Positions 1 through 51,185 of a stretch of DNA of 64,000 nt are shown here, in pieces. Both the position numbers and the translations under genes were made by a program. The DNA comes from Enoplosus armatus (taxonomy: Eukaryota > Chordata > Actinopteri > Centrarchiformes > Enoplosidae). Under the pieces are notes generated by a model that did no database searches, was not told the origin of the DNA, and saw only the letters and a program-made list of their open reading frames with translations. The stretch spans positions 3,906,391 through 3,970,390 of the forward strand of contig NC_092180.1 of assembly GCF_043641665.1 (NCBI RefSeq), written 5' to 3'. Position 1 is the stretch's first letter. The number at the start of each line of letters is the position of its first letter.

Positions 1-1039
1 TAATGCAAATGTAGAAAATAGTCTACGAGCTCAACAAAGCAAGGTGATAAAAAAAAAACAACAACCCTCACATCTCTTAAAAACTGGAATTACTTCCTCT
101 GGCCCCCTTGGATTTGCACTGATTCACCAGCCCTGAGGCAGCTGTAGAAGTCGAGGGAGCTAAGTGCTCTTGGAGTACTTGATATGTCTGAATCTGTGGC
201 TGAGCAGACAAAGGCCCAAGCCACAGCCACACCTGGACAGGTGAGTGATGTGAACAGGTGAGCTGAGCCATTTGCTCTCTCTAACTTAATATCCAGGCTG
301 GGTCGGACCTGTGAGGAAGGCAAGGCGAAGTATGAACAATTTCCTTCAGAGAATTGTGGTGTTGTTCAGGATTAAAGATTATTTTCATGATCATGTTTTT
401 ATTTTTTTAGATTAATTGATCAATCTTTTGCTCTATAAAATGTAGGAAATTGAGAAAAATGCCTTTCACAATGGGTTAACCATTTAAAACAGACACAGAC
501 TGATGGCCTACCCCCACCCCCCCCCTCCACATCCTTAGGCCATTTAGCGGTTAGCTCCATCACAGGCCTGTTAGCATCCACTAACTGGTTCTTCCACACA
601 GGGGTGGGATGTTTACCCAGAGAGGAGGAGCTGGCATTTAGATTACAGCAGTAGACGATCACAGTCCAACTCTTTACCTTCACTTAAATGTCAATTAAAG
701 GGTCAGTTTACACAAATCATAAAAGAAACATATATCTTTTTTTTTTTTTTTTTACCTCTACTGGTATCTATCCATGCAGATAGTTTGGGTTTTATTTGTC
801 CAGGTCTCAGAAATGTATGCTTTCACCTCAATACAATGTAGGTGAATGGAATTTAATAACGCTGAGAAAACTAATTGGTCCCTATCAATCTTTCAGATGT
901 CCTAATACAGACAGTTTTCAATGCTGTTAGCATCCCAAATTCAATTAAATTCACCTTGCAGTGGGGGTATAAATGTGTGGAGTCGCAGCTCTTGTCTGTT
1001 GCATATCATTGCACATGTGCTGTTTTTGAGTTTTTGGCT

Positions 1040-1197
1040 GACAAAACAAGCAAAGTCAAGACGTCACCTTCAGCTCTGGGCAATAGTGCAAATTCTCCAC
1101 TATTTTCTTACATTTTATAGCCAAAATGATTTGTCGATTAAACGAAAGAAAACAAAGGAGAGATAAATCGGTAATAAAAACAGTCATTAGTTGCAGG
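1040..1197 (-). repeat. Fish dispersed repeat, family 1, copy a
   Basis: Contains gacaaaacaagcaaagtcaa, gacgtcacc, cattttatagcc and ends gtcattagttgcaggtct. This is the inverted form of the family that begins gggctgcaactaacga. The family is recognised from its widespread wording in teleost DNA; the class name is not known to me. Confidence 0.55.
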
Positions 1198-2520
1198 TCT
1201 AGACATTTATGAGCAGTCTAACTGTAGGCTGAGATGACCAGATCAGCATCCATCTGTCTTGATAGTTAATTTATTTATTGCTCCCTCCAACACAGACAAC
1301 ATGACTGATGACAACACATTAGTATATGCATCGGTTTTCTCCAATCTCCAACCCAATCCTTTATTTTTTCCCTTTCGGCTTCTCTGGCCCTTGGAGACAA
1401 GGACCCCCCCCCCTACACACACCACCTCCTCGGCTTGGGGGTATATTGCCTGATCTACCCCCCCCCCCCTCCCCTCCCCTCCTCCACCTTTCACAGACAG
1501 ACCCAACCTCCAGCCAGGAGGGAAAGGCATATGGAGCTGAGGAGAGAGGCTGCATACCAACACTGAGCTCCCACACAGCAACACACATTCAGGCTGCACA
1601 TGGACACATAATGTATACATGGAGAGTTCAGTGATACTGTTCACCCACGTCTGATATCACCATGATCAAACACGCTCTCACCTGGTGATACAGCAGATCT
1701 CGCTCACATGTTCAGACCTGATAACAGACAGTAGCCAGACGGTTGAAAACGGACACCTTCGCTTTGGAGATTTTTATCAGCAGGGATCAACCCTCACCTG
1801 GACTTGTTTATTTTGCTTTGGACTAACTGTGTTGCCATGTTTGAGGCTGAAAGGTACGTCAGAGTGTTTTAAACCATCAACAGAAATCAGCCCTAGAGAG
1901 GATTGTTTGTTTTTTTGCAGAGCGTGACATTTTGTGAATTTCCTCCTGTCAGTACCACAGTGCGTGCGTTCTTAGGAAGTTAAATATTTCTGCAGTTTCA
2001 TTTACTCAAGAACTTTTGCTTCTGTTAGTTGCACGGCTGTGTAAACTCTACCTGGCTGCTCGGTGTCAGCCTATAAACGGTCTTGTTTGGACACGTTTCT
2101 CCTGCTGCAGAAGGTTACAGGTTAACAAGCATCTGAAACAGGAGGACGGGGAGGCTCGGTTACTCATTAGTGTGAAGGAGTAATATGTGTGTGTCTCTGT
2201 GTGTGTGCGTATATGAGACACTGACTGACTGACTGACTTCAAGGTGACTTTGCTTTAGGATGGTGGATGCTTCCCATGAACAGTTAACCCCCCTCAGACT
2301 GGATCTTCTGTCTTCATTGTCTGTTGTTATTGTGAAAATCTGCTACACAACAAGTCTAATATCAGTGAAGGAAGTTATGTTTTCATTGCTTTATCTGTCT
2401 GACTGATTGTGTGATTCCTAAAAACATAGATGTGGATTTGTCTGACATTTGGTGGTCCATGGATCATTTGATTTAGCTTTGGTAGTGATCAGGATTTATG
2501 ATTGTAACTCGGTAGCATAA

Positions 2521-2880
2521 GGCAGATTTATTTATATTGCCCATCTTACCGCCCAGTACCCAAAAGCAATTCAAAATGCTTGACATAACACATCAAAAAC
2601 AAATGATGAATACCGACATGAAAGACATGAATTGAAACGTTAGAAGGCATTTTAGTAATTTCTTAATGTTCATAAAGGCAGATTTAAAGGTAGTCAAAAT
2701 CAAAGTCCTCTTTGGTCTGGAAGTTTGTTCCAGCTCTTTGGTGCATGGTCACAAAATGCTGAATCTCCATGTTTTGTTTGGACTCTTGGTAAAGGTCAGC
2801 AGACCACAACCAGATGACCTGAGAGAGTAGCTGCAGCCATTATACGGCATTCATGTTCTGGTGAGAAAGTACAACATCTG
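2521..2880 (+). repeat. Fish dispersed repeat remnant
   Basis: Starts ggcagatttatttatattgc and contains aagcaattcaaaatgcttga, ggaagtttgttccagctctt, tggtgcatggtcacaaaatg and ctgaatctccatgttttgtt. This phrase is recalled from many fish genomic repeats. Class uncertain. Confidence 0.5.
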
Positions 2881-4563
2881 GTACTTTCAGGTTTGCTGCT
2901 AAAACCGAACAGAATTCATTTGCTGTTGGGTACAATGAACCAGTCGCAGTCCGTTGTATATCTGTCTTATATCTCCACAGTGAATAATCACCCATCACTG
3001 CAGTTCCCGTCAGCTGTATACAGCTTTTTAGCTGCTTTTAGCTCATTGTTTTTTGGTTTTCCAACTCATCAACCTCATTTCCAGCAGCAGCAGGCAGCTG
3101 CGTTGAGTAAAAAAGCTCAAATAAACAGACAGACCAAGTTAACAACTAGCTAGTGAAGAAATTAAACATCTAAAGAAAGTTGGTAGAGACCAAACCAGAG
3201 CTAAAAGGAGAGTGAATACTGGACTTGAATTCATCAGACGGACACAAACACGACTCCAAATGAATGCTAATGTTGCTCTGGATCTGTGAGTATAAATTCA
3301 CAGTAACAACCTTATAAGGCGGTAATGTGTCATCGTCATTTTTGTGTCATTTTCAGCTTGTTTTAATGCCCTCAAGTTACCCACAATTATTGCAACTTTG
3401 AAAATGATTAATTCGTAATCGTAGTTGCAGCTGTAAACGTTATGAAGGCTGCAGTTTGTTCAGCATCTGCACAGCTTTGCTCTCTGCTGAAGTGACTTCT
3501 GGTTGCCGTTGAGTTTCTGTCCCGCAGCTCAGATGCTGATTCTGTTTGACTGGAGGTTACACAAAGGAGCTCTGTCTATAGGAAACACTGTACTGTGTGT
3601 GTACTGTATATACATGTAGGTATAAATGTGTGTGTGAGATCCACGTATAGATAACACAGAGAGTGTTTTAGTGGTCGAAACTCTTGCTGGGCTTATTTTT
3701 ATACTCACTTAACTGCAGAAACAGAATCATCACAGTCCCACACAGAAAGCATTCACCGTTTGAACGCCGCAGCCTCGGCTTTAAATCAGCAAACATTTCA
3801 TTAAATTACACCTGGGTTGAATGAGTCAATATTTAGTTCCATTAGGAATCTCCTCCACGGGTAAATATTTGGGGAATTAGTTAGTGTTGTTTCAGTTTGA
3901 ATGGGAATGTTTGTGTAAGTGTTCGTGGCCTCAGCATCAGCTTCAGACTGTAACTGCTGCTGACGGTCAGCCTCTGACTCCAACAACCAATAAATCAAGT
4001 CCCTTCGAATGTAATTTTCCGTTATGAAATAAAGTGAATGGCCTACTTAGTCTGCACTACATACAGTGTATTTTTAGCTTCTCTTAATGTTCAGCTACCA
4101 GTAAATCATAATATCCCAGCCTGAAGTAGATGATGAACTCTGGCGGTGATGAATGGCAGTATCCTTCTTGTAGGAATAAAGAACAGACTCATCCTCTGTC
4201 TACTGAGCTGCCACTTCTGTTACAGACCTCTGTTGTTTACCACTGGCCACATGAGAGAAGTGTGTCTTCAGCTAGATAATTTGGTCTCCTCAGTGTTTGT
4301 GCGGGAGCTCTGTGCCAGCCGTTTGGCCCTGATTGATGAGAGCTTTGCCTCGGCCGGAAAACTAGATGGATGTGGGCTCCTCCTGCTCGATATACATCAA
4401 AAGCATCTCTGAGAAGAAGAACAGAGTGTGTTAACTCTGGCGAAAGTCTTAGACAACGTGTGGTACTGCACAGCTTCAAATCATCCTCTGTGAGCCCTTT
4501 AATTGTGTATCTTAGAAGTGCTTTATGGCGACTACATCTAATGTGCTTTGTTGTGTTTTGCAG

Positions 4564-44903
<40,340 letters not shown>

Positions 44904-45426
44904 TGCCATCAAAACGCAACACTGGGATCAGTTTTCAGGAGGAACTTTTTATAAGAACTGTTCTCACTGTGAGAACTTCTTGTTGAGAGTATAATTTCTT
45001 GCCACAAAATCCAGACACCTTAATTTGGGTGCAGGTAACCCAAATATTTAAAAAGAAAAAAAAAAAAGTTCAAATTGCATTTCAGAAAACGGGCGACAAA
45101 AGTTTCTACTGCACTGCGCTGTTTTGTTTTGTTTTTCACCGCTGTGGCCCGTGGCTCCTCGGTCAGGAGCCTGAAATCTACTTCAGACAGACAAAATAAA
45201 AGCACACAGCCTGTCACTGTTGATGAGGCATCATCATTACCATCATCAGCATACTGAAACACCAGCCGGGGGTCCTCCATCCTCCACTGAGGCGCAGCAT
45301 CAGCTCCAGCTCATCAGGGCTGCAGTGCGCCTGAGCTGCCTGCAGATGGTGATACAGGCCCTGTCTGTGGAGCAGCAGTGAGCCTGAGCTACCAGAGAAC
45401 ACCAATGAGGCTGCTGCCGGTTGGTT

Positions 45427-45462
45427 GGATGGATGGATGGATGGATGGATGGATGGATGGAT
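45427..45462 (+). repeat. (GGAT)9 microsatellite in nav2 3' UTR
   Basis: Nine perfect tetranucleotide units about 520 nt after the nav2 stop codon. Confidence 0.95.
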
Positions 45463-46500
45463 GAACAGCCAGCAGCTCTCTGCTCTTCCTCCTCCTCTAC
45501 GGCTGAAGTTGCTTGTGTGATTGCGGGAGGATAAATCGAGCCAAAGTCAATGTTAAGTCCTAAAGCATGCCTGCTCACGCTTCGAAAAGCTCCTCAGACA
45601 GATCCTTCATTTTACATCCCAAACTCTAGACAGTTAATTCAACTCCGAACTATACCCAATTTCTGTTTGAAAAACATATATAGTGTAATAATAGTCCATG
45701 AAGGAGATTTTGTCCACATCGGAAGGTTTTGAGATAAATGTCTTGGTGAACAAAAAGGATGAGAACTGGTGTGTTTGCAAATGCAAATCCATGAAATAAA
45801 CATGGTAACAAGGAAGCTGGCAAACACTGAACAATGTCAAAGTCAACCCCTAAATCTCCAAACGAAGGAGACAAACCTGGGCAATTTAACCAAAAACTTC
45901 CCACCACCAATCCTTGCTGTCACAGACATCATATGGCACTTTTCATCAAGCTTCTCAGCGTTTACATCCTGCCTCAGAGCTGAGAAACCGTCGCTCTACC
46001 ACAAAGTAGTTCCTTTGAAAATGAGCCGAATAACGTACAAAGTGCATACGTTCTATTGGCCAGACAGACACCAGTCAGACCCGCTGAAAATAAAAGGCTT
46101 TTCCTAGCTGACTTTACAAAGCAAAGCAAGGACAAAACCTAATATACAAAATCCCTTTTAGGGTCTTTCAGGAGGAAAGGGCGCTAACTGGGAAGCATTC
46201 ACCGTGGCTAGATTTATCCTTTTAACTTTTACCATGTTTGAGATAATGTCCTTTTCTATCTGTGTTGTAAGTTTCCGTGTAATTTCACAAATAACGCCTC
46301 TATCACTTAAGTTCTTGCATTGATCCACCTGATAACCCTTTCATATCTCCATGCACATTGGCCCGAACAGGCTGTTGTAGCACAAATCTCTTTTGGTGCT
46401 GGACTGAATTCTAACAAACAATGCCTTACTCTTTTCTAACAGACTATGTGCATTAGCTGATTCTTTATTTGTCTAAATGGCTGTAAACTTAACAGGGCTC

Positions 46501-46556
46501 AGAGTCGACTCCCTCCTCGAGCACCTCCGGGTTGTCGAGGAGCGGCGTCGACCTCT
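46501..46556 (+). other. GC-rich hairpin in nav2 3' UTR
   Basis: Inverted repeat: CTCCTCGA (46513-46520) pairs with TCGAGGAG (46535-46542). Outside it AGAGTCGAC pairs with GTCGACCTCT with one bulged C. Three further pairs ACC/GGT fit in the 14-nt loop. It lies in an AT-rich UTR and is rich in CpG. Confidence 0.65.
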
Positions 46557-46985
46557 CATCATATCAAACGCCAATGCCGTGGGATTGAGACGTGAATGAG
46601 AAGCAGTACTTTGGGTCTCAAATTAAGTTGTATGCATGTGTGACCCAGTGCTGTGAAGCTGGTGTAAATATTTGGACCACTAGCAAGAAAGAAAAAATAT
46701 ATAGATGTGTTTTGGTGCTCGAAATCAGAACCTTTTGCAGGTTGATCGGATGAGGGAAGTTTAAGAAGATGTGTTGATTTTATACCTCATCCCCATCCTT
46801 TAACTGTGCTCTCGCCATGCTCATAGTCTGTTTTGATTCTGTGATTAAGAAAACTGTCATAAAACATGTTGAATTAGTGTATATGCTGCTTTGTTTATAG
46901 TGATATAATTAAGGTTAAAGGTATAAAGGTACTTGTGGTTGAATGATAATGTAAAACGGTTTGACATCATTTCTGTGGCTTAGAA

Positions 46986-46991
46986 AATAAA
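46986..46991 (+). terminator. Proximal poly(A) signal AATAAA for nav2
   Basis: AATAAA in tagaaaataaagaatattg, followed within 30 nt by T-rich ttttcctttgtttt. A candidate for a 2.1-kb 3' UTR isoform that keeps the GC-rich hairpin. Confidence 0.45.
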
Positions 46992-47654
46992 GAATATTGT
47001 ACTTTTCCTTTGTTTTAAACCTCCCAGCCTACCTTCTGGGAAGGGCAGGCGGGCGTCACGTAGTCCGGCGCGGCTTCCATCGCTTTCAGTGTTTTTGTCA
47101 CCGATCCTATGCAACATTCATTCTGATCTCCAAATGGAAGCCAAAAGCTGAATGCCCCCCACCCCCCCACCCCCAGCGGTTTTCAGCACTGCCGAGACGT
47201 ACAGCATGGAACCAGATTTGTGACTTTTCGGATTTGTCGTCCATGGTCTTTGTCCATATGTGTGTCTGTGTATTTTGTAGAGGCTTTCCTGCTACGGTCC
47301 TTGTAAGCACAAAGAGACTGATTCTGTGTGTCTTGTGTAACGCCTGCTCTGAGAGGTGTGGCTGTTGTTGAAGCATTTGACCAGTCTGTCGGTTTATTAC
47401 TCACAAACTCAATGAATGTTTAGCCTTCTTTGCTATGTACATTTTTTTATATGTAACATAACTTTGTAAATAGTTGATTATCTTGAAGCATTTTGATGAC
47501 TTTTTCTAGCTGATTTGTTACAGTACTTGAAAAGGAGTATTTTGTGTACAGTCTCTTTACATCAGAGCAGATTGGTGCTGTTTGTCGTCACTGGTCTGTC
47601 CAGGACTCGGAGAATTAAATCTATCACTGTACTAGTCTTAAGTTATTGTGATTC

Positions 47655-47660
47655 AATAAA
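47655..47660 (+). terminator. Distal poly(A) signal AATAAA for nav2
   Basis: AATAAA in attcaataaaattaatg, with a T-rich downstream element near 47697. It is the last plus-strand signal before the convergent dbx1 gene. Confidence 0.6.
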
Positions 47661-47739
47661 ATTAATGATTATTTATGATTGAATGTTGTCAAACAGTTTT
47701 TTTTAAAACAACAACAACACACACACACACACTAGACTT

Positions 47740-48171
47740 GGAATTGTTTACAATTTTATTTGGTATTTGTACAAAAAGTGTGAAATAAACATATATACAG
47801 CACATAATACAACATACTTATTAAACAAATTCATATAAATTATTAACGAAATAGCTAAATTCTTCAATAAACAACTCTATTCAAGGTCAAGGTAAAAGGA
47901 ACTCAATATTCTTGGCATAAAATTTCCATACAAAATTGTACAAAATACTGTACAATTGAACAAAGCTGTGCAAAACAGCAAATTGTGTCTCAGAAGCAGA
48001 TCCTGTACAGTGCGCATGCGCTGATGAAGCAACAAACTTCGAGTGAAACTTTGTTTGAACAATGACATTTATGGGTTCTTGTTTCAGTGCGGCAGCTTCT
48101 TATAAATCTGGTCACAGTCTCATATGAAAACAAAACGTGGGTTATATCTCTATATTTGCTTTTAGAATAAA
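47740..48171 (-). other. dbx1: dbx1 3' untranslated region
   Basis: About 430 nt of AT-rich sequence between the dbx1 stop codon and the minus-strand AATAAA. No open frame or repeat of note. The end is inferred from the signal. Confidence 0.6.
47755..47760 (-). terminator. dbx1 poly(A) signal (AATAAA on minus strand)
   Basis: Plus-strand TTTATT. On the minus strand it is followed about 25-45 nt later by gtgtgtgtgtgtgtgttg, an ideal GU-rich downstream element formed by a small (CA)n run. Confidence 0.6.
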
Positions 48172-48462
48172 TTAAGATACTGTTATTTCTTCTTCGTCTG
48201 ACTCTGAGAAGTCTGAGTGCTTACTGGAAAGAGACGGGGAGGACATGCTGGACCCTGCCGCCCTCATTCTCTCTCTTCCAAACGCTTCTTCCTCATCCTC
48301 CTCTTCATCCTCGGCTGAGGACTTCTTGCCCACGTCGCTGAGGTCCGGGTGCGGGTTGGCTTTGGTGGGCAGCGTCTGCTCGCGGCAGCCACCGGACGAC
48401 AGCAGCTCTCGTTCCTTGGAGTTCCTCCACTTCATCCGCCGGTTCTGGAACCAGATTTTCAC
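48172..48462 (-). CDS. dbx1: dbx1 exon 4 (residues 225-320), recognition helix and acidic tail
   Basis: Minus-strand acceptor gtctacag; first codon is GTG (Val), giving VKIWFQNRRMKWRNSKEREL. Then SSGGCREQTLPTKANPHPDL, an acidic run EDEEEDEEE, and KHSDFSESDEEEITVS before the stop. The upstream acceptor region is a 21-bp tandem duplication. Confidence 0.96.
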   Translation of the reverse strand: MKIWFQNRRMKWRNSKERELLSSGGCREQTLPTKANPHPDLSDVGKKSSAEDEEEDEEEAFGRERMRAAGSSMSSPSLSSKHSDFSESDEEEITVS

Positions 48463-50939
48463 CTGTAGACAGGGAGGAAACGGTGAGCGACAGGGAGGAA
48501 ACGGTGAGCGACAGAGTTCTGCGTCAGGAGCGGAGGAACGCGCAACTGCGTCTTTACGCGCAAATCACGCACTGGACATTTTAAGCACGTGCAAGCGCTC
48601 ACGACGTCTTACCTGTGAGTCTTTCAGGCCCAGTTTAGAGGCCAGCTTCTTCCTGTCCGGCTTGCTGATGTATTTCTGTTTCTGGAACATTTTCTCCAGG
48701 GCCTTGCGCTGCACGTCGGAGAACACCGCCCTCCTCAGCATCCCTCTCCGGGGTTTCCCTCTGGCGGCCAGGGGCCATGAAAAAGTCCCGGGGATGGGAA
48801 CAACGGACGAGGATGCTGCAACACAAACACGTAAGAGAAACCTGTTAGTCATGTTTGTTTTTTGTTGCCACATCTCAGAAAAAAATCTGTTTTTTACCAG
48901 CAGAGAAGAAATGATCCTTAAAACGACCAACCAGGAGGTGGGAATAACTTCCTGCTCCATAAACCCAAACTTAAAGCCACTCAGACACCGCAGAGGCTCT
49001 ATATGAATATAATGATTTCTCTTTATATACTTTTCAAATGGTTATTATTGGAACTTTTCCCCCTTTGGAACTGTGCAATACGTCTCCGTTTTGAGTGAAA
49101 TGGCACGAGGTGACTAATTAGCACATTGGCCGGTCCCCAGCCGCATTGGTATGGTAAAGAGGTAGCATATCCTTTAAGGAACCCAGTGAGGGCGGATAGA
49201 GGAGTTAATAAACCGTGAACGGTAATTGTGTAGTAATGAACTAACGCAGAAAAGACTCTGGACAGGCGGCGAAGGCCATATATTATCGCAACAAAAGGAG
49301 ATTTACACTTTCAAACTAAACACAACTGCATACCAGAATACTGATGCCCGGAGGGGGGAGAGGGGGGTGGGGGGGTGGGGGTGAGTAGTGGAGGGGAATT
49401 TTTTTTCTTCGTGCCTTCAAATCATTTTCATTAAATGAACACGAAAAGCTATTCAGGACGCTGGAGTTGTTTTGTTGAGGCATTCAGCTGAGCCCATGAA
49501 AAGACTCCATCTCCATTATGGTTTGCCTGAATGAAAGCGCGGACTAGCGACTTTATAGACTTTTCTAAGAGATTATTCTTTATCTCAACTCGTTGATTGG
49601 CCCGCTCGGAGAATAGAGGAGCGTTTAGGGCACAGAGAGAGTGAGGATTGGAGGTCACTGGTAACCTATCCTATGGGCCGTGCGGCACGCAGGGAAAACT
49701 TTCCCCAGCTGGGACATTTTAGACGCAGTTGGGCTTAAAAATTCGCTTTCCCTCTCTGCACACTGCTGACTGGACTTCCTCCTGACTGTAGCTGCCCTGT
49801 GGCCGCAGCAGAATCAGGAACAACGACGCGCTATGTGGTCTTGTGAGAATATTGAAAACTCTCAATAGAGCCTAATAGGGAAATTAGTGCATGACTAGTT
49901 CACGCCTTTGCACCCCCCCTGGTAAAAGTCACTCTCCGGGGTGTGTGGGTGGTTTGCCCGGTGGGAGCTGACCAAATTGGTCACGGTGCTGAAGGCTTTG
50001 TTGCCCGCCACAGCGGCCCGGTGGCCCCCCGGGCTCTGTGGGAAAACGCGGGGCCGGGGAAATGCCAAAACGCCCCCCAATGGGAAACAGGGGGGACTAT
50101 AACTCGCAACCCCGCCTCAAATTTAGAGCGTGACGATTTGGGATAATTGGTTAATTAGAGGGTTTGTGGGTGGGTCCGGGTAGGGGCCAGAGCCGGCAGT
50201 CCCCATTAATAAGACAGTGATTTCTTCTTTTCTGGTAAAAATCTATGACGGGGGGGTGAAAGTGTTTTACATCTAAATGCAATTAGTTGAGACGGCATTC
50301 TGAAGGCTGAAGAGACATGAATCTATAAAGAGGAAGTGCGCAAAAGTTGCACCTACCTGGTAAATAAGGCGTCCTGAATATGGGGTGAAAGGTTCCGTCA
50401 AAGTAGGGCACAGGGAAGGTCTTGGAGTGCAGGCTGTGGAATGTAGGCGGTGAGCAGGCTGTGGAGGAAAGTCACACGTGTTAACAACAAACAAACCCCC
50501 CCTGGACGAGAAAAATCCATCTAAAGAAACATCAACTCAAACGGAAGGTAGGGAGACAGTCTGTCGACTCACCGCTCTTTGGTGAAGGTGCGAGGATGGC
50601 GCTCACTCCGAACTTGAGAAAAGTCGGGTCCTTGCTGCTCGGCACTGACGTTTTCGGCGAGCACGATTCGCGCGTCACCGCGGCCGCGGCCAGCGCGCGC
50701 TCCATGGGCGCGCCGCTGAAGGACAAGGTGGTGGTGGCCGTGGGCAGGGAGGCGCTCGCTGACGGGACAGTCCGGTTTATGAAGGCGGCGGGGCGGCTTA
50801 TCCGCAGCAGGTCCTCCACTAGAAAGCTGGAGTGGGTCGGGAAGGCGGACGGCAGCGTCTGGTGGAGCGGCAGGGACGCGGCGGGTCGGTACAGCCCCGG
50901 GTAGAGGGCAGGAGGCGCGATGACGCTTGGGATCATCAT
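48172..50939 (-). CDS. dbx1: Developing brain homeobox protein 1 (Dbx1, probably the Dbx1a copy), 4 exons, complete
   Basis: Homeodomain transcription factor that patterns interneuron progenitors of the intermediate neural tube and hindbrain; acts in the nucleus, largely as a repressor. Exons 50573-50939, 50357-50458, 48613-48815 and 48172-48462 (minus strand) join in frame to 320 residues. Visible: MMIPSVIAPPALYPGLYRP start; eh1-like Groucho-binding FLVEDLL at 39-45; TFLKFGVSAIL about 107-117; VVPIPGTFSWPLAARGKPRR before the homeodomain (181-240) with WFQNRRMKW and recognition-helix Asn231; ELLSSGGCREQTLPTK after it; acidic C-terminus ending EEEITVS. Length is close to known Dbx1 proteins. 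The KDPTFLKFGVSAILAPSPK and DVGKKSS wording resembles zebrafish Dbx1a as I remember it, so the a-copy is likely but not proven. Convergent with nav2, the ancestral vertebrate arrangement. Confidence 0.95.
48468..48509 (-). repeat. 21-bp tandem duplication in dbx1 intron 3
   Basis: Two perfect copies of a 21-bp unit (plus strand gacagggaggaaacggtgag then c) directly upstream of the exon 4 acceptor on the minus strand. The pyrimidine tract tttcctccctgtc is therefore present twice. Confidence 0.95.
48613..48815 (-). CDS. dbx1: dbx1 exon 3 (residues 157-224), first part of homeodomain
   Basis: Minus-strand acceptor gtgttgcag, donor gtaaga. Encodes SSSVVPIPGTFSWPLAARGK, then RRAVFSDVQRKALEKMFQKQ and KYISKPDRKKLASKLGLKDS plus Gln: homeodomain helices 1 and 2 and the start of helix 3. 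The intron after Gln-44 of the homeodomain is a position shared by many homeobox genes. Confidence 0.97.
48816..50356 (-). other. dbx1 intron 2 (1.5 kb)
   Basis: Contains a G-rich run at 49353-49381 (C-rich on the sense strand) and homeodomain-site clusters such as ggataattggttaattagag near 50140. The antisense open frame 48245-49006 overlaps it and is not considered real. Candidate intronic enhancer for dbx1. Confidence 0.6.
50357..50458 (-). CDS. dbx1: dbx1 exon 2 (residues 123-156)
   Basis: Minus-strand acceptor tcctccacag, donor gtaggt. Encodes HSLHSKTFPVPYFDGTFHPI then FRTPYLP, matching the KTF-PYF-G-F--F pattern of DBX1. This 102-nt exon has no start codon of its own. Confidence 0.93.
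50573..50939 (-). CDS. dbx1: dbx1 exon 1, coding part (residues 1-122)
   Basis: Starts at ATGATG (50939 downward); the first ATG is chosen because family members begin MM. Contains the eh1-like motif and the TFLKFGVSAIL block. The donor read on the minus strand is gtgagt after AAGAGCG. One base is carried over. Confidence 0.95.
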
Positions 50940-51035
50940 GGTCCCGGCTCGAAAAAAATCAGTGTGTGAAATCTTAGATACTCCTCGTGGTGGCTGGGAG
51001 GGGATCAGTCGTGTGAATGGCTGCTAGCTCCTCTG
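50940..51035 (-). other. dbx1: dbx1 5' untranslated region (approximate)
   Basis: Interval between the ATG and the position about 25-30 nt downstream of the TATA box. No upstream ATG in a good context was seen. The start site is inferred. Confidence 0.45.
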
Positions 51036-51059
51036 GTTTCCTCACTCTGGGGAGAGGAG

Positions 51060-51066
51060 TTTTATA
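51060..51066 (-). promoter_or_regulatory. dbx1 TATA box (TATAAAA on minus strand)
   Basis: Plus-strand TTTTATA, 121 nt upstream of the dbx1 ATG, in ctgctataaaactcctctcc on the minus strand. A poly-C run lies just upstream of it. Confidence 0.6.
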
Positions 51067-51185
51067 GCAGCCTGTCCCCCCCCCCCCCCGCTTCGACCCT
51101 CCGCTCAGGGCTGACAGCCTCAACAATGGGGCTCAACAAAGTTCTCCACATGGGTCGCTTTCATGCCGCATCCCCCGGCCCGCTG

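Larger units (their letters stand above)
1..4563 (+). other. nav2 intron (5' part not in window)
   Basis: No exon could be supported on either strand. Holds two dispersed-repeat remnants (about 1040-1197 and 2521-2880), a C-rich tract at 1455-1490 and ordinary AT-rich sequence. Open frames here lack codon structure or homology. Confidence 0.7.
44904..47680 (+). other. nav2: nav2 3' untranslated region
   Basis: AT-rich sequence from the stop codon to the distal AATAAA at 47655, about 2.8 kb, followed by T-rich DNA suitable as a downstream element. It holds a (GGAT)9 run, a GC-rich hairpin at 46501-46556 and several internal AATAAA hexamers (45195, 45795, 46986) that could give shorter isoforms. 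The 3' end is inferred from the signal, not from transcripts. Confidence 0.65.

Noticed and set aside
1243..1644. 133-codon minus-strand frame
   Set aside because: Glycine-rich part comes from the C-rich tract at 1455-1490; no homology.
45195..45200. Early AATAAA in nav2 3' UTR
   Set aside because: Possible minor site, but the downstream region lacks a clear GU/U-rich element and the UTR continues; not annotated as a main end.
48245..49006. 253-codon plus-strand open frame over dbx1
   Set aside because: Antisense to dbx1 exons 3-4 and their intron; openness follows from dbx1 codon composition and it matches no family.
50596..50904. 102-codon plus-strand open frame
   Set aside because: Shadow of dbx1 exon 1 on the opposite strand.
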